DNA of 5,950 bases from an uncultured Clostridia bacterium (GTDB lineage: Bacteria; Bacillota; Clostridia; Oscillospirales; Oscillospiraceae): positions 1-5,950 of the forward strand of contig CANDEH010000125.1 in the NCBI GenBank assembly GCA_947383645.1, read 5' to 3'. Position numbers and translations under genes: made by a program. Below are positions 5,032 to 5,950 of this stretch, one piece after another (within the stretch, counting starts at the first letter, position 1; the number at the start of each line of letters is the position of its first letter). Under the pieces are notes generated by a model. The model was not told where the DNA came from. It did not search any database and saw only the letters and a list, made by a program, of their open reading frames with translations.

Positions 5032-5950
5032 ATGAGGCACACCTTGAAACTTCCCGCCCGGTGGAAAAAGCGCCTGGGGCCCTGCCGGGAATTGGCGCTG
5101 TATACAGCAGGGGGCTTTCTCTCCGTCCTGTTCGTCTTTGACGGCCGATCCCCGCTGACCATCGCCCTCCTCGCCGTCTGCACCGCCCGGGACCGGGCGC
5201 TGTTCACCCTGGCCGGGGCGGCGGCCGCCGCCCTCCTCACCCTGCCCTTCACCGACGGCCTGCGCCTCTTGGGCATCCTGGTGCTGCTCTGCGCCGCCTT
5301 CGCCGCCTTCCGGGATACCAAGTACATCGAGATGCCCCTCTTCCGCCCCGCCGCTGCGGCGGCCATGACGGCGGCGGTGGAGTTGGCCTACCTGCTGCGC
5401 CAGGGCGTGACCCTCCCCCACCTGATGGCCTACCTCACCTATCTGCTGCTGATCTTCGCGTTAAGTCACTACCTCTGCCTGATGGAGGCGCGGCGGCGGA
5501 CGGCGACGGACGGCGACGTCTCCCTCCGCCGGCGGCTCCAGCTCTCCGCCGCGGCCTTCCGGGACCTGTACAACAGCTTTGGCAAGGCCCCGGCCGTTCG
5601 GGGGGAGGAGAACCCGGCTGTGGTCTTCGACCGGGCGGCGGAGGCGGTGTGCCGGACGTGCAGGCAGTGTCCCCTCTGCTGGAGCCAGACCTACATCGAC
5701 ACCTTCAACGCCCTCAATGACGCCACTCCCGCCATGCTCCGCCGGGGGAAGTCCCTCGGCGAGGACTACCCCGCCCACTTCACGGAGCGGTGTCTCCACC
5801 TGCCGGAGTTCCTCGCCGCGGTAAACCAGGAGCTCAGCGCCCTGCTGCTCCGCCGGCAGTACGCCCGCCGTCTGGAGGCGGAGCGGGCCCGGACCCGGGG
5901 ACAGTACGCCCAGCTCTCGGAGTTTCTGGGGGAGGCGGCGGCGATGGAGG
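5032..5950 (+). CDS. spoIIE: Stage II sporulation protein E (SpoIIE), N-terminal part, runs off the window
   Basis: SpoIIE is the membrane-bound PP2C phosphatase of the sporulation septum. It dephosphorylates SpoIIAA, releasing sigma-F in the forespore, and in B. subtilis also interacts with FtsZ. The window holds 306 codons plus one base, with no stop. After a basic N-terminus there are about six hydrophobic segments (roughly residues 20-36, 40-52, 56-73, 77-93, 104-122, 130-150). A soluble linker follows with the cysteine signature CRTCRQCPLCW (207-217), a YPAHF stretch (246-250) and ERCLHLPEF (252-260), resembling the SpoIIE linker, then an Arg/Glu/Gln-rich, probably helical stretch (265-305). 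The phosphatase domain would lie beyond the edge, so activity cannot be judged. B. subtilis SpoIIE has about ten membrane segments, so this N-terminus is compact. The ATG is the first in its frame and has a ribosome binding site. The identification rests on the linker pattern and topology. Confidence 0.82.
   Translation, partial: MRHTLKLPARWKKRLGPCRELALYTAGGFLSVLFVFDGRSPLTIALLAVCTARDRALFTLAGAAAAALLTLPFTDGLRLLGILVLLCAAFAAFRDTKYIEMPLFRPAAAAAMTAAVELAYLLRQGVTLPHLMAYLTYLLLIFALSHYLCLMEARRRTATDGDVSLRRRLQLSAAAFRDLYNSFGKAPAVRGEENPAVVFDRAAEAVCRTCRQCPLCWSQTYIDTFNALNDATPAMLRRGKSLGEDYPAHFTERCLHLPEFLAAVNQELSALLLRRQYARRLEAERARTRGQYAQLSEFLGEAAAME

Noticed and set aside
4821..5141. 106-codon open frame on the + strand before spoIIE
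   Set aside because: It overlaps spoIIE by about 110 bp in another frame, is Pro/Ser/Thr-rich without recognisable features, and lacks a good ribosome binding site.
4794..5421. Open frames on the - strand (190 and 164 codons) upstream of and across the start of spoIIE
   Set aside because: They overlap the spoIIE coding start, are Arg/Ala- or Gly/Glu-rich with no motif, and have no convincing ribosome binding site.

Overview
The window looks like a piece of chromosome from a high-GC, spore-forming member of the Clostridia, most plausibly an Oscillospiraceae-type gut anaerobe. The reasons are the strong preference for G or C at third codon positions, strong AAGGAGG-type ribosome binding sites, a sporulation gene (spoIIE) at the right edge, and a set of L-arabinose genes in Gram-positive style. 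The taxonomic guess is inference; no rRNA or other marker is present.

Positions 1-4514 form an L-arabinose import and catabolism cluster, all on the + strand. It begins with the C-terminal part of a YjfF-type sugar ABC transporter permease (1-699). Next come a short FGGY-family kinase, the likely ribulokinase (710-2236), L-arabinose isomerase AraA (2249-3712) and L-ribulose-5-phosphate 4-epimerase AraD (3816-4514). The permease would bring the sugar in. AraA makes L-ribulose, the kinase makes L-ribulose 5-phosphate, and AraD makes D-xylulose 5-phosphate for the pentose phosphate or phosphoketolase route. The first three genes are tightly linked: both junctions carry a stop codon embedded in the next Shine-Dalgarno (TAAGGAGGAA). 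araD is set apart by a 103-bp AT-rich gap that opens with a perfect 12-bp palindrome.

Positions 4515-5031 are non-coding. The first 210 bases hold six consecutive hairpin-forming inverted repeats (4539-4722), most with perfect stems of 11-18 bp. The largest contains two exact, oppositely oriented matches to the Spo0A box (TGTCGAA). The rest (4723-5031) is a pyrimidine-rich stretch with two small inverted repeats and no convincing gene or promoter.

Positions 5032-5950 are the start of spoIIE, running off the right edge. It encodes a short membrane domain (about six segments, fewer than the ten of Bacillus subtilis) and the cysteine-containing linker that precedes the regulatory and PP2C phosphatase domains.

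The gene content is recognisable. The parts least explained by known features are the hairpin cluster between araD and spoIIE, its possible Spo0A link, the palindrome before araD, and the compact SpoIIE N-terminus.
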